64,000 nucleotides of DNA from Cherax quadricarinatus (Eukaryota; Arthropoda; Malacostraca; Decapoda; Parastacidae), in the NCBI RefSeq assembly GCF_038502225.1, contig NC_091382.1, forward strand, positions 14,169,714-14,233,713, given 5' to 3'. Each line of letters starts with the position of its first letter. Within the stretch, counting starts at the first letter, position 1. The notes beneath the pieces are model-generated. The model saw nothing but the letters and a program-made list of their open reading frames with translations. It did not search any database and was not told the DNA's origin. Position numbers and translations under genes: made by a program. Shown here piece after piece: positions 23,112 to 35,591 of the stretch.

Positions 23112-26100
23112 AATATGAGTCACTTAGGGAGAGGAAGTTACTGAGGGAGAGGAAGTTACTGAGGGAGAGGAAGTTACTGAGGGAGAGGAAGTTACTGAGG
23201 GAGAGGAAGTTACTGAGGAGAGGAAGTTATTGAGGGAGAGGAAGTTACTGAGGGAGAGGAAGTTACTGAGGGAGAGGAAGTTATTGAGGGAGAGGAAGTT
23301 ACTGAGGGAGATGAAGTTACTGAGGGAGAGGAAGTTATTGAGGGAGAGGAAGTTACTGAGGGAGAGGAAGTTACTGAGGGAGAGGAAGTTATTGAGGGAG
23401 AGGAAGTTACTGAGGGAGAGGAAGTTACTGAGGGAGAGGAAGTTACTGAGGGAGAGGAAGTTACTGAGGGAGAGGAAGTTACTGAGGGAGAGGAAGTTAC
23501 TGAGGGAGAGGAAGTTACTGAGGGAGAGGAAGTTACTGAGGGAGAGGAAGTTACTGAGGGAGAGGAAGTTACTGAGGGAGAGGAAGTTATTGAGGGAGAG
23601 GAAGTTACTGAGGGAGAGGAAGTTACTGAGGGAGAGGAAGTTACTGAGGGAGAGGAAGTTATTGAGGGAGAGGAAGTTACTGAGGGAGAGGAAGTTACTG
23701 AGGGAGAGGAAGTTACTGAGGGAGAGGAAGTTACTGAGGGAGAGGAAGTTACTGAGGGAGAGGAAGTTACTGAGGGAGAGGAAGTTACTGAGGGAGAGGA
23801 AGTTACTGAGGGAGAGGAAGTTACTGAGGGAGAGGAAGTTACTGAGGGAGAGGAAGTTACTGAGGGAGAGGAAGTTACTGAGGGAGAGGAAGTTACTGAG
23901 GGAGAGGAAGTTACTGAGGGAGAGGAAGTTACTGAGGGAGAGGAAGTTACTGAGGGAGAGGAAGTTACTGAGGGAGAGGAAGTTACTGAGGGAGAGGAAG
24001 TTACTGAGGGAGAGGAAGTTACTGAGGGAGAGGAAGTTACTGAGGGAGAGGAAGTTACTGAGGGAGAGGAAGTTACTGAGGGAGAGGAAGTTACTGAGGG
24101 AGAGGAAGTTACTGAGGGAGAGGAAGTTACTGAGGGAGAGGAAGTTACTGAGGGAGAGGAAGTTACTGAGGGAGAGGAAGTTACTGAGGGAGAGGAAGTT
24201 ACTGAGGGAGAGGAAGTTACTGAGGGAGAGGAAGTTACTGAGGGAGAGGAAGTTACTGAGGGAGAGGAAGTTACTGAGGGAGAGGAAGTTACTGAGGGAG
24301 AGGAAGTTACTGAGGGAGAGGAAGTTACTGAGGGAGAGGAAGTTACTGAGGGAGAGGAAGTTATTGAGGGAGAGGAAGTTACTGAGGGAGAGGAAGTTAC
24401 TGAGGGAGAGGAAGTTACTGAGGGAGAGGAAGTTACTGAGGGAGAGGAAGTTACTGAGGGAGAGGAAGTTACTGAGGGAGAGGAAGTTACTGAGGGAGAG
24501 GAAGTTACTGAGGGAGAGGAAGTTACTGAGGGAGAGGAAGTTACTGAGGGAGAGGAAGTTACTGAGGGAGAGGAAGTTACTGAGGGAGAGGAAGTTACTG
24601 AGGGAGAGGAAGTTACTGAGGGAGAGGAAGTTACTGAGGGAGAGGAAGTTACTGAGGGAGAGGAAGTTACTGAGGGAGAGGAAGTTACTGTTACTGAGGG
24701 AGAGGAAGTTACTGAGGGAGAGGAAGTTACTGAGGGAGAGGAAGTTACTGAGGGAGAGGAAGTTACTGAGGGAGAGGAAGTTACTGAGGGAGAGGAAGTT
24801 ACTGAGGGAGAGGAAGTTACTGAGGGAGAGGAAGTTACTGAGGGAGAGGAAGTTACTGAGGGAGAGGAAGTTACTGAGGGAGAGGAAGTTACTGAGGGAG
24901 AGGAAGTTACTGAGGGAGAGGAAGTTACTGAGGGAGAGGAAGTTACTGAGGGAGAGGAAGTTACTGAGGGAGAGGAAGTTACTGAGGGAGAGGAAGTTAC
25001 TGAGGGAGAGGAAGTTACTGAGGGAGAGGAAGTTACTGAGGGAGAGGAAGTTACTGAGGGAGAGGAAGTTACTGAGGGAGAGGAAGTTACTGAGGGAGAG
25101 GAAGTTACTGAGGGAGAGGAAGTTACTGAGGGAGAGGAAGTTACTGAGGGAGAGGAAGTTACTGAGGGAGAGGAAGTTACTGAGGGAGAGGAAGTTACTG
25201 AGGGAGAGAAAGTTACTGAGGGAGAGGAAGTTACTGAGGGAGAGGAAGTTACTGAGGGAGAGGAAGTTACTGAGGGAGAGGAAGTTACTGAGGGAGAGGA
25301 AGTTACTGAGGGAGAGGAAGTTACTGAGTGAGAGGAAGTTACTGAGGGAGAGGAAGTTACTGAGGGAGAGGAAGTTACTGAGGGAGAGGAAGTTACTGAG
25401 GGAGAGGAAGTTACTGAGGGAGAGGAAGTTACTGAGGGAGAGGAAGTTACTGAGGGAGAGGAAGTTACTGAGTGAGAGGAAGTTACTGAGGGAGAGGAAG
25501 TTACTGAGGGAGAGGAAGTTACTGAGGGAGAGGAAGTTACTGAGGGAGAGGAAGTTACTGAGGGAGAGGAAGTTACTGAGGGAGAGGAAGTTACTGAGGG
25601 AGAGGAAGTTACTGAGGGAGAGGAAGTTACTGAGGGAGAGGAAGTTACTGAGGGAGAGGAAGTTACTGAGGGAGAGGAAGTTACTGAGGGAGAGGAAGTT
25701 ACTGAGGGAGAGGAAGTTACTGAGGGAGAGGAAGTTACTGAGGGAGAGGAAGTTACTGAGGGAGAGGAAGTTACTGAGGGAGAGGAAGTTACTGAGTGAG
25801 AGGAAGTTACTGAGGGAGAGGAAGTTACTGAGGGAGACGAAGTTACTGAGGGAGAGGAAGTTACTGAGGGAGAGGAAGTTACTGAGGGAGAGGAAGTTAC
25901 TGAGGGAGAGGAAGTTACTGAGTGAGAGGAAGTTACTGAGGGAGAGGAAGTTACTGAGGGAGAGGAAGTTACTGAGGGAGAGGAAGTTACTGAGGGAGAG
26001 GAAGTTACTGAGGGAGAGGAAGTTACTGAGGGAGAGGAAGTTACTGAGGGAGAGGAAGTTACTGAGAGACAGGAAGTTACTGAGGGACAGGAAGTTACTG

Positions 26101-29100
26101 AGGGAGAGGAAGTTACTGAGGGAGAGGAAATTACTGAGTGAGAGGAAGTTACTGAGGGAGAGTAAGTTACTGAGGGAGAGGAAGTTACTGAGGGACAGGA
26201 AGTTACTGAGAGACAGGAAGTTACTGAGGGACAGGAAGTTACTGAGGGAGAGGAAGTTACTGAGGGAGAGGAAGTTACTGAGGGACAGGAAGTTACTGAG
26301 AGACAGGAAGTTACTGAGGGACAGGAAGTTACTGAGGGAGAGGAAGTTACTGAGGGAGAGGAAGTTACTGAGGGAGAGGAAGTTACTGAGGGAGAGGAAG
26401 TTACTGAGGGAGAGGAAGTTACTGAGAGACAGGAAGTTACTGAGGGAGAGGAAGTTACTGAGGGAGAGGAAGTTACTGAGGGAGAGGAAGTTACTGAGGG
26501 ACAGGAAGTTACTGAGTGAGAGGAAGTTACTGAGGGAGAGGAAGTTACTGAGGAAGAGGAAGCAAGAAGTTACTGAGGGAGAGGAAGCAAGAATTTACTG
26601 AGGGAGAGGGAGCAAGAAGTAATTGAGGGAGAGGAAGTTACTGAGGGAGAGGAAGTTACTGAGGGAGAGGAAGTTACTGAGGGAGAGGAAGTTACTGAGG
26701 GAGAGGAAGTTACTGAGGGAGAGGAAGTTACTGAGGGAGAGGAAGTTACTGAGGGAGAGGAAGTTACTGAGTGAGAGGAAGTTACTGAGGGAGAGGAAGT
26801 TACTGAGGGATAGGAAGCAAGAAGTTACTGAGGGAGAGGAAGCAAGAATTTACTGAGGGAGAGGGAGCAAGAAGTAACTGAGGGAGAGGAAGTTACTGAG
26901 GGAGAGGAAGTTGCTGAGGGAGAGGAAGTTACTGAGGGAGAGGAAGTTACTGAGGGAGAGGAAGTTACTGAGAGAGAGAAAGTTACTGAGGGAGAGGGAG
27001 TTACTGAGTGAGAGGAAGTTAATGAGGGAGAGGAAGTTACTGAGGGGAGAGGACGCAAGAAGTTACTGAGGAAGAGGAAGCAAGAATTTACTGAGGGAGA
27101 GGGAGCAAGAAGTAACTGAGGGAGAGGAAGTTACTGAAGGAGAGGAAGCTACTGAGGGAGTGGAAGTTACTGAAGGAGAGGAAGTTAGTGAGGGAGAGGA
27201 AGTTACTGAGGGAGGGGAAGTTACTGAGGGAGAGGAAGTTACTGAGGGAGAGGAAGTTACTGAGGGAGAGGAAGTTACTGAGGGAGAGGAAGTTACTGAG
27301 TGAGAGGAAGTTACTGAGGGAGAGGAAGTTACTGAGTGAGAGGAACTTACTGAGGGAGAGGAAGTTACTGAGTGAGAGGAAGTTACTGAGAGAGAGGAAG
27401 TTACTGAGGGAGAGGAAGTTACTGAGTGAGAGGAAGTTACTGAGGGAGAGGAAGTTACTGAGTGAGAGGAAGTTACTGAGGGAGAGGAAGCAAGAAGTTA
27501 CTGAGGGAGAGGAAGCAAGAATTTACTGAGGGAGAGGAAGCAAGAAGTTACTGAGGGAGAGGAAGCAAGAAGTTACTGAGGGAGAGGGACCTAGAAGTTA
27601 CTGAGGGAGTGGAAGCAAGAAGTTACTGAGGGAGAGGAAGCAATAAGTTACTGAGGGAGAGGAAGTTACTGAGGGAGAGGAAGCAAGAAGTTACTGAGGG
27701 AGAGGGACCTTGAAGTTACTGAGGGAGTGGAAGCAAGAAGTTACTGAGGGAGAGGAAGTTACTGAGGGAGAGGAAGCAAGAAGTTACTGAGGGAGAGGAA
27801 GCAAGAAGTTACTGAGGGAGAGGAAGCAAGAAGTTACTGAGGGAGAGGAAGTTACTGAGGGAGAGGAAGCAAGAAGTTACTGAGGGAGAGGAAGCAAGAA
27901 ATTACTGAGGGAGAGGAAGCAAGAGGTTACTGAGGGAGAGGAAGTTACTGAGGGAGAGGAAGCAAGAGGTTACTGAGGGAGAGGTAGCAAGAAATTACTG
28001 AGGGAGAGGAAGCAAGAAGTTACTGAGGGAGAGGAAGCAAGAAATTACTGAGGGAGAGGAAGCAAGAAATTACTGAGGGAGAGGAAGCAAGAAGTTACTG
28101 AGGGAGAGGAAGTTACTGAGGGAGAGGAAGCAAGAAGTTACTGAGGGAGAGGAAGCAAGAAGTTACTGAGGGAGAGGAAGCAAGAAGTTACTGAGGGAGA
28201 GGAAGTTACTGAGGGAGAGGAAGCAAGAAGATACTGAGGGAGAGGAAGCAAGAAATTACTGAGGGAGAGGAAGCAAGAGGTTACTGAGGGAGAGGAAGTT
28301 ACTGAGGGAGAGGAAGCAAGAGGTTACTGAGGGAGAGGTAGCAAGAAATTACTGAGGGAGAGGAAGCAAGAAGTTACTGAGGGAGAGGAAGCAAGAAATT
28401 ACTGAGGGAGAGGAAGCAAGAAATTACTGAGGGAGAGGAAGCAAGAAGTTACTGAGTGAGAGGAAGTTTCTGAGGGAGAGGAAGTTACTGAGGGATAGTA
28501 AGCAAGAAGTTACTGAGGGAGAGGAAGCAAGAATTTACTGAGGGAGAGGGAACAAGAAGTAACTGAGGGAGAGGAAGTTACTGAGGGAGAGGAAGTTGCT
28601 GAGGGAGAGGAAGTTACTGAGGGAGAGGAAGTTACTGAGGGAGAGGAAGTTACTGAGAGAGAGGAAGTTACTGAGGGAGAGGAAGTTACTGAGTGAGAGG
28701 AAGTTACTGAGGGAGAGGAAGTTACTGAGGGGAGAGGACGCAAGAAGTTACTGAGGGAGAGGAAGCAAGAATTTACTGAGGGAGAGGAAGCTACTGAGGG
28801 AGAGGAAGTTACTGAGGGAGAGGAAGCTACTGAGGGAGAGGAAGTTACTGAGGGAGAGGAAGTTACTGAGGGAGAGGAAGTTACTGAGGGAGGGGAAGTT
28901 ACTGAGGGAGAGGAAGTTACTGAGGGAGAGGAAGTTACTGAGGGAGAGGAAGTTACTGAGGGAGAGGAAGTTACTGAGTGAGAGGAAGTTACTGAGGGAG
29001 AGGAAGTTACTGAGTGAGAGGAAGTTACTGAGGGAGAGGAAGTTACTGAGTGAGAGGAAGTTACTGAGAGAGAGGAAGTTACTGAGGGAGAGGAAGTTAC

Positions 29101-29908
29101 TGAGTGAGAGGAAGTTACTGAGGGAGAGGAAGTTACTGAGTGAGAGGAAGTTACTGAGGGAGAGGAAGTTACTGAGTGAGAGGAAGTTACTGAGGGAGAG
29201 GAAGAAAGAAGTTACTGAGGGAGAGGAAGCAAGAAGTTACTGAGGGAGAGGGACCTAGAAGTTACTGAGGGAGTGGAAGCAAGAAGTTACTGAGGGAGAG
29301 GAAGTTACTGAGGGAGAGGAAGCAAGAAGTTACTGAGGGAGAGGAAGCAAGAAGTTACTGAGGGAGAGGAAGCAAGAAGTTACTGAGCGAGAGGAAGTTA
29401 CTGAGGGAGAGGAAGTTACTGAGGGAGAGGAAGCAAGAAGTTACTGAGGGAGAGGAAGCAAGAAGTTACTGAGGGAGAGGGACCTAGAAGTTACTGAGGG
29501 AGTGGAAGCAAGAAGTTACTGAGGGAGAGGAAGTTACTGAGGGAGAGGAAGCAAGAAGTTACTGAGGGAGAGGAAGCAAGAAGTTACTGAGGGAGAGGAA
29601 GTTGCTGAGGGAGAGGAAGTTACTGAGGGAGAGGAAGTTACTGAGGGAGAGGAAGCAAGAAGTTACTGAGGGAGAGGAAGCAAGAAATTACTGAGGGAGA
29701 GGAAGCAAGAGGTTACTGAGGGAGAGGAAGTTACTGAGGGAGAGGAAGCAAGAGGTTACTGAGGGAGAGGTAGCAAGAAATTACTGAGGGAGAGGAAGCA
29801 AGAAGTTACTGAGGGAGAGGAAGCAAGAAATTACTGAGGGAGATGAAGCAAGAAATTACTGAGGGAGAGGAAGCAAGAAGTTACTGAGGGAGAGGAAGTT
29901 ATTGAGGG
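23112..29908. repeat. 6.8-kb minisatellite, 18-bp unit GGGAGAGGAAGTTACTGA, with 25-bp variant
   Basis: Nearly perfect 18-bp units GGGAGAGGAAGTTACTGA from 23112 to about 26560. Beyond that they mix with a 25-bp form made by a 7-bp insertion (GAAGCAAGAAGTTACT). An open frame of 1,123 codons (23230-26601, LLRERK repeats) and open antisense frames (SVTSSP repeats) follow from a unit of 18 bp lacking stops; no ATG-led unique coding flank exists. 26825-27058 and 28510-28743 are almost identical, 1,685 bp apart, which shows higher-order duplication. Homogeneity in the first 3.4 kb suggests recent amplification. Confidence 0.96.
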
Positions 29909-30231
29909 AGAGGAATGTAAGACGGTGCCTCCCAAGTGAGGTGCTACCTCACAAGACGGTGCCTCCCAAGTGAGGTGCCGCCTCACAAGACGGTGCCTCC
30001 CAAGTGAGGTGCCACCTCACAAGACGGTGCCTGCCAAGTGAGGCACCACCTCACAAGACGGTGCCTCCCAAGTGAGGTGCCACCTCACAAGACGGTGCCT
30101 CCCAAGTGAGGTGCCACCTCACAAGACGGTGTCTCCCAAGTGAGGTGCCACCTCACAAGACGGTGCCTCCCAAGTGAGGTGCCACCTCACAAGACGGTGC
30201 CTGCCAAGTGAGGTGCCACCTCTTTCTAAAA
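29909..30231. repeat. 34-bp hairpin array, about 9 copies
   Basis: Unit starts ACGGTGCCTCCCAA and ends with GTGAGGTGCCACCTCAC, a perfect 8-bp-arm palindrome around one C, then AAG. Eight units keep the palindrome or have one change; the fourth has GAGGCACC instead. It abuts the 18-bp array directly. Confidence 0.93.
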
Positions 30232-30304
30232 CTCAAATTTTATTTCTTGACAAAGGTTGCAATGATCACATTTTATAACGTATTCTTAAGAATAATGACA
30301 GCCA

Positions 30305-30600
30305 CTAACATTCCGTGGCATTTGTAAAGTCACACGATTCTAACAAGCCATGGAATGGGTGGGGTTTGAACCCATGGCAGGTGAGTCCAACTCACAGGCC
30401 AGTGCGTTTGCCACTGGGCCAGGTGGCTCTAATAAGACTAATCCAACAGATGAATCTCCAGCCAGCGTGACTGTGGCGAACTCTAGCTCAAGTCCTCATC
30501 GTGGTTTGTTTGAAATCGTGTGATTACGATTTCGGGAGTCATGATAGCGGTTTTGAGGGGCCTTGAGCTAGAGTTCTCTACAGCCACTATAGTGAAGATT
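30305..30600 (-). mobile_element. tRNA-derived SINE-like element with inverted tail
   Basis: Minus strand 30430-30350 reads AGCCACCTGGCCCAGTGGC (box A-like), a possible 4-bp anticodon stem GTGA/TCAC with loop GTTGGAC, then GGGTTCAAACCCC (a good box B). The acceptor ends do not pair as in a functional tRNA, so it is tRNA-like. Next to it GAACTCTAGCTCAAG (30479-30493) and CTTGAGCTAGAGTTC (30562-30576) form a 15-bp inverted repeat around a 68-bp loop. Confidence 0.6.
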
Positions 30601-30803
30601 CAACTGTAAAAAGTCTTCTTCAATGGTAAATATTATGAATAAGATTGTACTTATCATTTTTCCACCATAAGCAATAATCAGATATCATTGAGAACCTCTG
30701 GTTAGACACAAAATATCTGTATAACTCTGTTTTGAGAACGATGTTGATATCTGTGTTACTGGCTGTTTTGAACACCTGTGAAGTCTGAAGACCTGTAGCA
30801 CTT

Positions 30804-30996
<193 letters not shown>

Positions 30997-31899
30997 AGAA
31001 CTAAGTTCTAAACCCACCAAGGTCGTAGTGCTGGTACCTGGTCGTAAATAAATCAACAATCAAATCAATCTGCAGAGCAGAGCAAGAACAAGACAAACAA
31101 GCAGGGGTATATATCTTTACCAATGTATTTCATCACCAATACAACATTAATGATACAGTACAATACATTACAATACAACATTAACAATTAGAGAGGAAGT
31201 CAGATTGAAATGCTACAATTCAGAGAGACTGAAAGGAGGAGTGGTTACCACCAGTGTCCGGGGAAGTCTGCCACTCAACCAGGTAAACTGATGTAACGTC
31301 ACCCTGGCTGAAGCAGGCGGCTTCCACGTGACTGGATGATTTAACTGGACAATAAGAGCAACAGTAAGGCCCCAGAACTGCCACACTCTAAACTGCCAGT
31401 TCACTGGTCGTGAGGGCAGGCAAAATGGGTGTGTGACGAATGTCGAATTAAATGTAACATACTCGGCCAATGCCACACTGGCAAATGCACATGAAATATT
31501 TGGAACATTTCAATAATTAAAATAAGAATTCACTTTAAATCCATGCAACACTGATGATTGATATGCAACGTGGTTTAGACAATTTGCTGTTTTAGATAAT
31601 GTTTTGATAAACCTTATTTCAACATTTATATAACGTACTAAACAGGTGTGATAAGCGTAAGTAGCAGTGAAGGCTCGATCTGCCGTATTTTAATCACTTA
31701 CCGTATTGCTCTTTATCCAAAGAATTGGAAACTAAGTGATAGAAAGATTTCGAAGTCAGCATTCTCTTTCTTGGGTCAAATTAGATTTCTATCCATTCCA
31801 GAGGTAGTGTATGTAATAATAATGTAATAATAATGTAATAATAATTTTCTCTGGCAGTGTTAGCCATAATGTAATTGTTCTCATTTATTACCGCGACAG
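30997..31899 (+). other. Intron sequence, possible old repeat at 31060-31500
   Basis: 31060-31500 is less AT-rich than its surroundings and has an 87-codon antisense open frame with no recognisable domain. It may be a degraded element. 31801-31855 has three short AATGTAATAAT repeats. The rest is plain intron before the exon B acceptor. Confidence 0.5.
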
Positions 31900-32181
31900 A
31901 ACCAGGATCACCAATTATCATCAATGTAACATCATCTGATGGGTCGGCTTATGTTACCTGGACACCTCCTGAGGAAGCAAATGGCGTAATTTTAAGCTAT
32001 GAGGTCGACTTTGTGATTGAAACTGACCTTAATAAAATAATTGTGTCTGGTAGTGAAACTGAGGTCAATATTCCTGACTTACAAGTGTGTGGAATGTACG
32101 ACTTTACTGTCAAGGCAAAAACTGAAGCTGAAAACTGGGGTCCTGAGTCTGACACAATCTCTTGTCTCATCGATGGTGTTG
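31900..32181 (+). CDS. FN3 exon B (complete FN3 domain, 282 bp)
   Basis: Acceptor GCGACAG ends at 31899; donor G|GTAAGTG at 32182. Both are phase 1, so the exon is symmetrical. The 94 codons read as one FN3 domain: PGSP start, SAYVTWTPPEEANGVILSYE (the conserved Trp of strand B and the Pro-rich turn), then VCGMYDFTVKAKTEAENWG (the Tyr of strand F and the A.T/G turn). It matches exon E in layout and length. A palindromic retro-insertion begins only 28 bp after the donor (target duplication 16 bp after). Confidence 0.95.
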
Positions 32182-32197
32182 GTAAGTGTTACCATCA

Positions 32198-32339
32198 TTA
32201 CTGTTTTATGAACATTAAAATGGTATAAAATACCGACAGGTTGTTAGGTAAGACACATATGCAACAGTTAGGTATCTTTATTTCGAAATAAAGATACCTA
32301 ACTGTTGCATATGTGTCTTACCTAACATTACTGTTTTAT
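32198..32339 (-). mobile_element. Palindromic PLE-type insertion (86-bp perfect palindrome) with 12-bp target duplication
   Basis: TTACTGTTTTAT occurs at 32198-32209 and 32328-32339 (target-site duplication). Between them, 32210-32241 is a 32-bp extension whose minus strand reads ACCTGTCGGTATTTTATACC then ATTTTAATG. 32242-32327 is a perfect palindrome with two 43-bp arms and no spacer, centred on TTCGAA at 32284/32285. Arms are the end of the same family as 56561-56934 (GTTGCATATGTGTCTTACC). Orientation is set by the extension. Confidence 0.9.
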
Positions 32340-32400
32340 ACTTAATATTCTTGGAATATCTTCACGAAAAGAACGGCTAGACCTGAGGTATAGTCCTGAC

Positions 32401-32935
32401 CTAAACTCTGCCCTTTACTAACTCTGCCCTTTACTAACTCTGCCCTTTACTAACTCTGCCCTTTACTAACTCTGCCCTTTACTAACTCTGCCCTTTACTA
32501 ACTCTGCCCTTTACTAACTCTGCCCTTTACTAACTCTGCCCTTTACTAACTCTGCCCTTTACTAACTCTGCCCTTTACTAACTCTGCCCTTTACTAACTC
32601 TGCCTTTTACTAACTCTGCCCTTTACTAACTCTGCCCTTTACTAACTCTGCCCTTTACTAACTCTGCCCTTTACTAACTCTGCCCTTTACTAACTCTGCC
32701 CTTTACTAACTCTGCCTTTTACTAACTCTGCCCTTTACTAACTCTGCCCTTTACTAACTCTGCCCTTTACTAACTCTGCCTTTTACTAACTCTGCCCTTT
32801 ACTAACTCTGCCCTTTACTAACTCTGCCCTTTACTAACTCTGCCCTTTACTAACTCTGCCCTTTACTAACTCTGCCCTTTACTAACTCTGCCCTTTACTA
32901 ACTCTGCCCTTTACTAACTCTGCCCTTTACTAACA
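32401..32935. repeat. 16-bp array CTCTGCCCTTTACTAA, ~33 copies
   Basis: Highly uniform CTCTGCCCTTTACTAA units, with a few CTTTTT variants (for example near 32604 and 32716). A pyrimidine-rich + strand lies inside the B-C intron. Confidence 0.97.
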
Positions 32936-32939
32936 ACAT

Positions 32940-33145
32940 CTGTGTACCCCGGAAGAAATAGTTACTTCTTGTTTTAATACTTCCCCTCAAGGAAGGTTCC
33001 TTGATGTTGGTGAGGGGCTCTTGATTTAGGGAATTGGATCTGTGCTCCAGTTCCCCGAATTAAGCCTGAATGCCTTCCACATCCCCCCCAGGTGCTGTAT
33101 AATCCTCCGGGTTTAGCGCTACCCCCTTGATTATAATAATAATAA
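32940..33145 (+). mobile_element. Dispersed repeat ending in ATAATAATAATAA
   Basis: Contains GGTTCCTTGATGTTGGTGAG, a C-rich CCACATCCCCCCCAGG block, and ends CCCCCTTGATTATAATAATA. A part of it recurs in inverse orientation at 5211-5262. The A/T triplet tail suggests a SINE or a LINE 3' end in + orientation. No ORF. Confidence 0.6.
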
Positions 33146-33225
33146 ATGTTTTAATACTTAATATAGAAAATATTAGCAAAATATCTTTAAGTTAGAAGTA
33201 AAATTTACTAGTTAATGATTTCAGC

Positions 33226-34146
33226 TAGGTTAGGTTAGGTTAGGTTAGGTTAGGTTAGGTTAGGTTAGGTTAGGTTAGGTTAGGTTAGGTTAGGTTAGGT
33301 TAGGTTAGGTTAGGTTAGGTTAGAATGGGTTAGGTTAGGTTAGGTTAGGTTAGGTTAGGTTAGGTTAGGTTAGGTTAGGTTAGGATAGATTAGGTTAGGT
33401 TAGGTTTAGGTTAGGTTAGGTTAGGTTTAGGTTAGGTTAGGTTAGATTAGGTTAGGTTTAGGTTAGGTTTATGTTAGGTTTAGGTTAGGTTCGGTTAGGT
33501 TAGGTTAGGTTAGGTTAGGTTAGGTTAGGTTAGGTTAGGTTAGGTTAGGTTAGGTTAGGTTAGGTTAGGTTAGGTTAGGTTAGGTTAGGTTAGGTTAGGT
33601 TAGGTTAGGTTAGGTTAGGTTAGGTTAGGTTAGGTTAGGTTAGTTTTAGGTTAGGTTAGGTTAGGTTAGGTTAGGTTAGGTTAGGTTAGGTTAGGTTAGG
33701 TTAGGTTAGGTTAGGTTAGGTTAGGTTAGGTTAGGTTAGGTTAGGTTAGGTTAGGTTAGGTTAGGTTAGGTTGGGTTAGGTTAGGTTAGGTTAGGTTAGG
33801 TTAGGTTAGGTTAGGTTAGGTTAGGTTGGGTTAGGTTAGTTTAGGTTAGGTTAGGTTAGGTTGGGTTAGGTTAGGTTAGATTAGGTTAGGTTAGGTTAGG
33901 TTAGGTTAGGTTAGGTTAGTTTAGGTTAGGTTAGGTTAGGTTGGGTTAGGTTAGGTTAGGTTAGGTTAGGTTAGGTTAGGTTAGGTTAGGTTAGGTTAGG
34001 CTAGGTTAGGTTAGGTTAGGTTAGGTTAGGTTAGGTTAGGTTAGGTTAGGTTAGGTTAAGTCAGGTTAGGTTAAGTTAGGTTAGGTTAAGTTAGGTTAGG
34101 TTAGGTTAGGTTAGGTTAGGTTAGGTTAGGTTAGTTTAGGTTAGGG
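33226..34146 (+). repeat. Interstitial telomeric repeat (TTAGG)n, ~0.9 kb
   Basis: TTAGG pentamers dominate from GGTTAGGTTAGG at 33226 to 34146, with sparse variants (TTTAGG, TTGGG, TTCGG, TAGAT). TTAGG is the ancestral arthropod telomere motif. The block lies in the intron between exons B and C with unique sequence beyond both sides, so it is internal, not a chromosome end. Orientation is TTAGG on the + strand throughout. 34147-34570 after it holds nothing recognisable. Confidence 0.96.
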
Positions 34147-34571
34147 TATTTACCAAGAATAAACTAATATAAATAATTATCGTACAGTAATACTCTTATC
34201 ATAGCATGCAAAATTTTGTCTCATGTCATAAGCAGTAAGTGTACATTCATCACAATATAAACATCTCCATCATCATGGAAAACTTTATGTTGTGTGATTG
34301 GTTCGGCCTGAGATGACTGAATCGTGATTGGTTAACTGTGTCACGTGACTCAATATTAACATGTGGTTGGCCCTCCTGTGTTGTTTTTGCAGCTAAAATA
34401 AATGAAATGTTAGAAACTATTGTCGTTAAGGTTTAGAGAGGTTGTATGTTAAAATATAAATAATTGTATGAGTTCTCTACTCAAATAACCGGCACACGAG
34501 AGAAAGAAATGTAGACGCTTTGATCTAACTTGGATCATTAACTAGCCACACACAAGTGCGAAGGAAAGGGA

Positions 34572-34572
<1 letters not shown>

Positions 34573-34650
<78 letters not shown>
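34573..34650. repeat. (TA)n microsatellite
   Basis: Uninterrupted TA dinucleotides, adjoining the left end of a MITE. Confidence 0.95.
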
Positions 34651-34652
<2 letters not shown>

Positions 34653-34659
34653 TACATAT

Positions 34660-35591
<932 letters not shown>

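Noticed and set aside
23230..26601. 1,123-codon open frame of LLRERK repeats
   Set aside because: It is the 18-bp minisatellite read in one frame; no unique flanking coding sequence, splice pattern or start context.
30350..30430. Functional tRNA gene (anticodon could read TGG)
   Set aside because: Acceptor ends do not pair and the anticodon stem is short; a SINE head or tRNA relic fits better.
31213..31476. 87-codon minus-strand frame
   Set aside because: No recognisable domain, no splice or promoter context; likely chance or an old repeat.
32242..32327. microRNA precursor from the perfect palindrome
   Set aside because: Spacer-free palindrome with retro-insertion hallmarks; no loop or bulges of a miRNA hairpin.
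33226..34146. A real chromosome end
   Set aside because: Unique intron and exons of the same gene lie on both sides.
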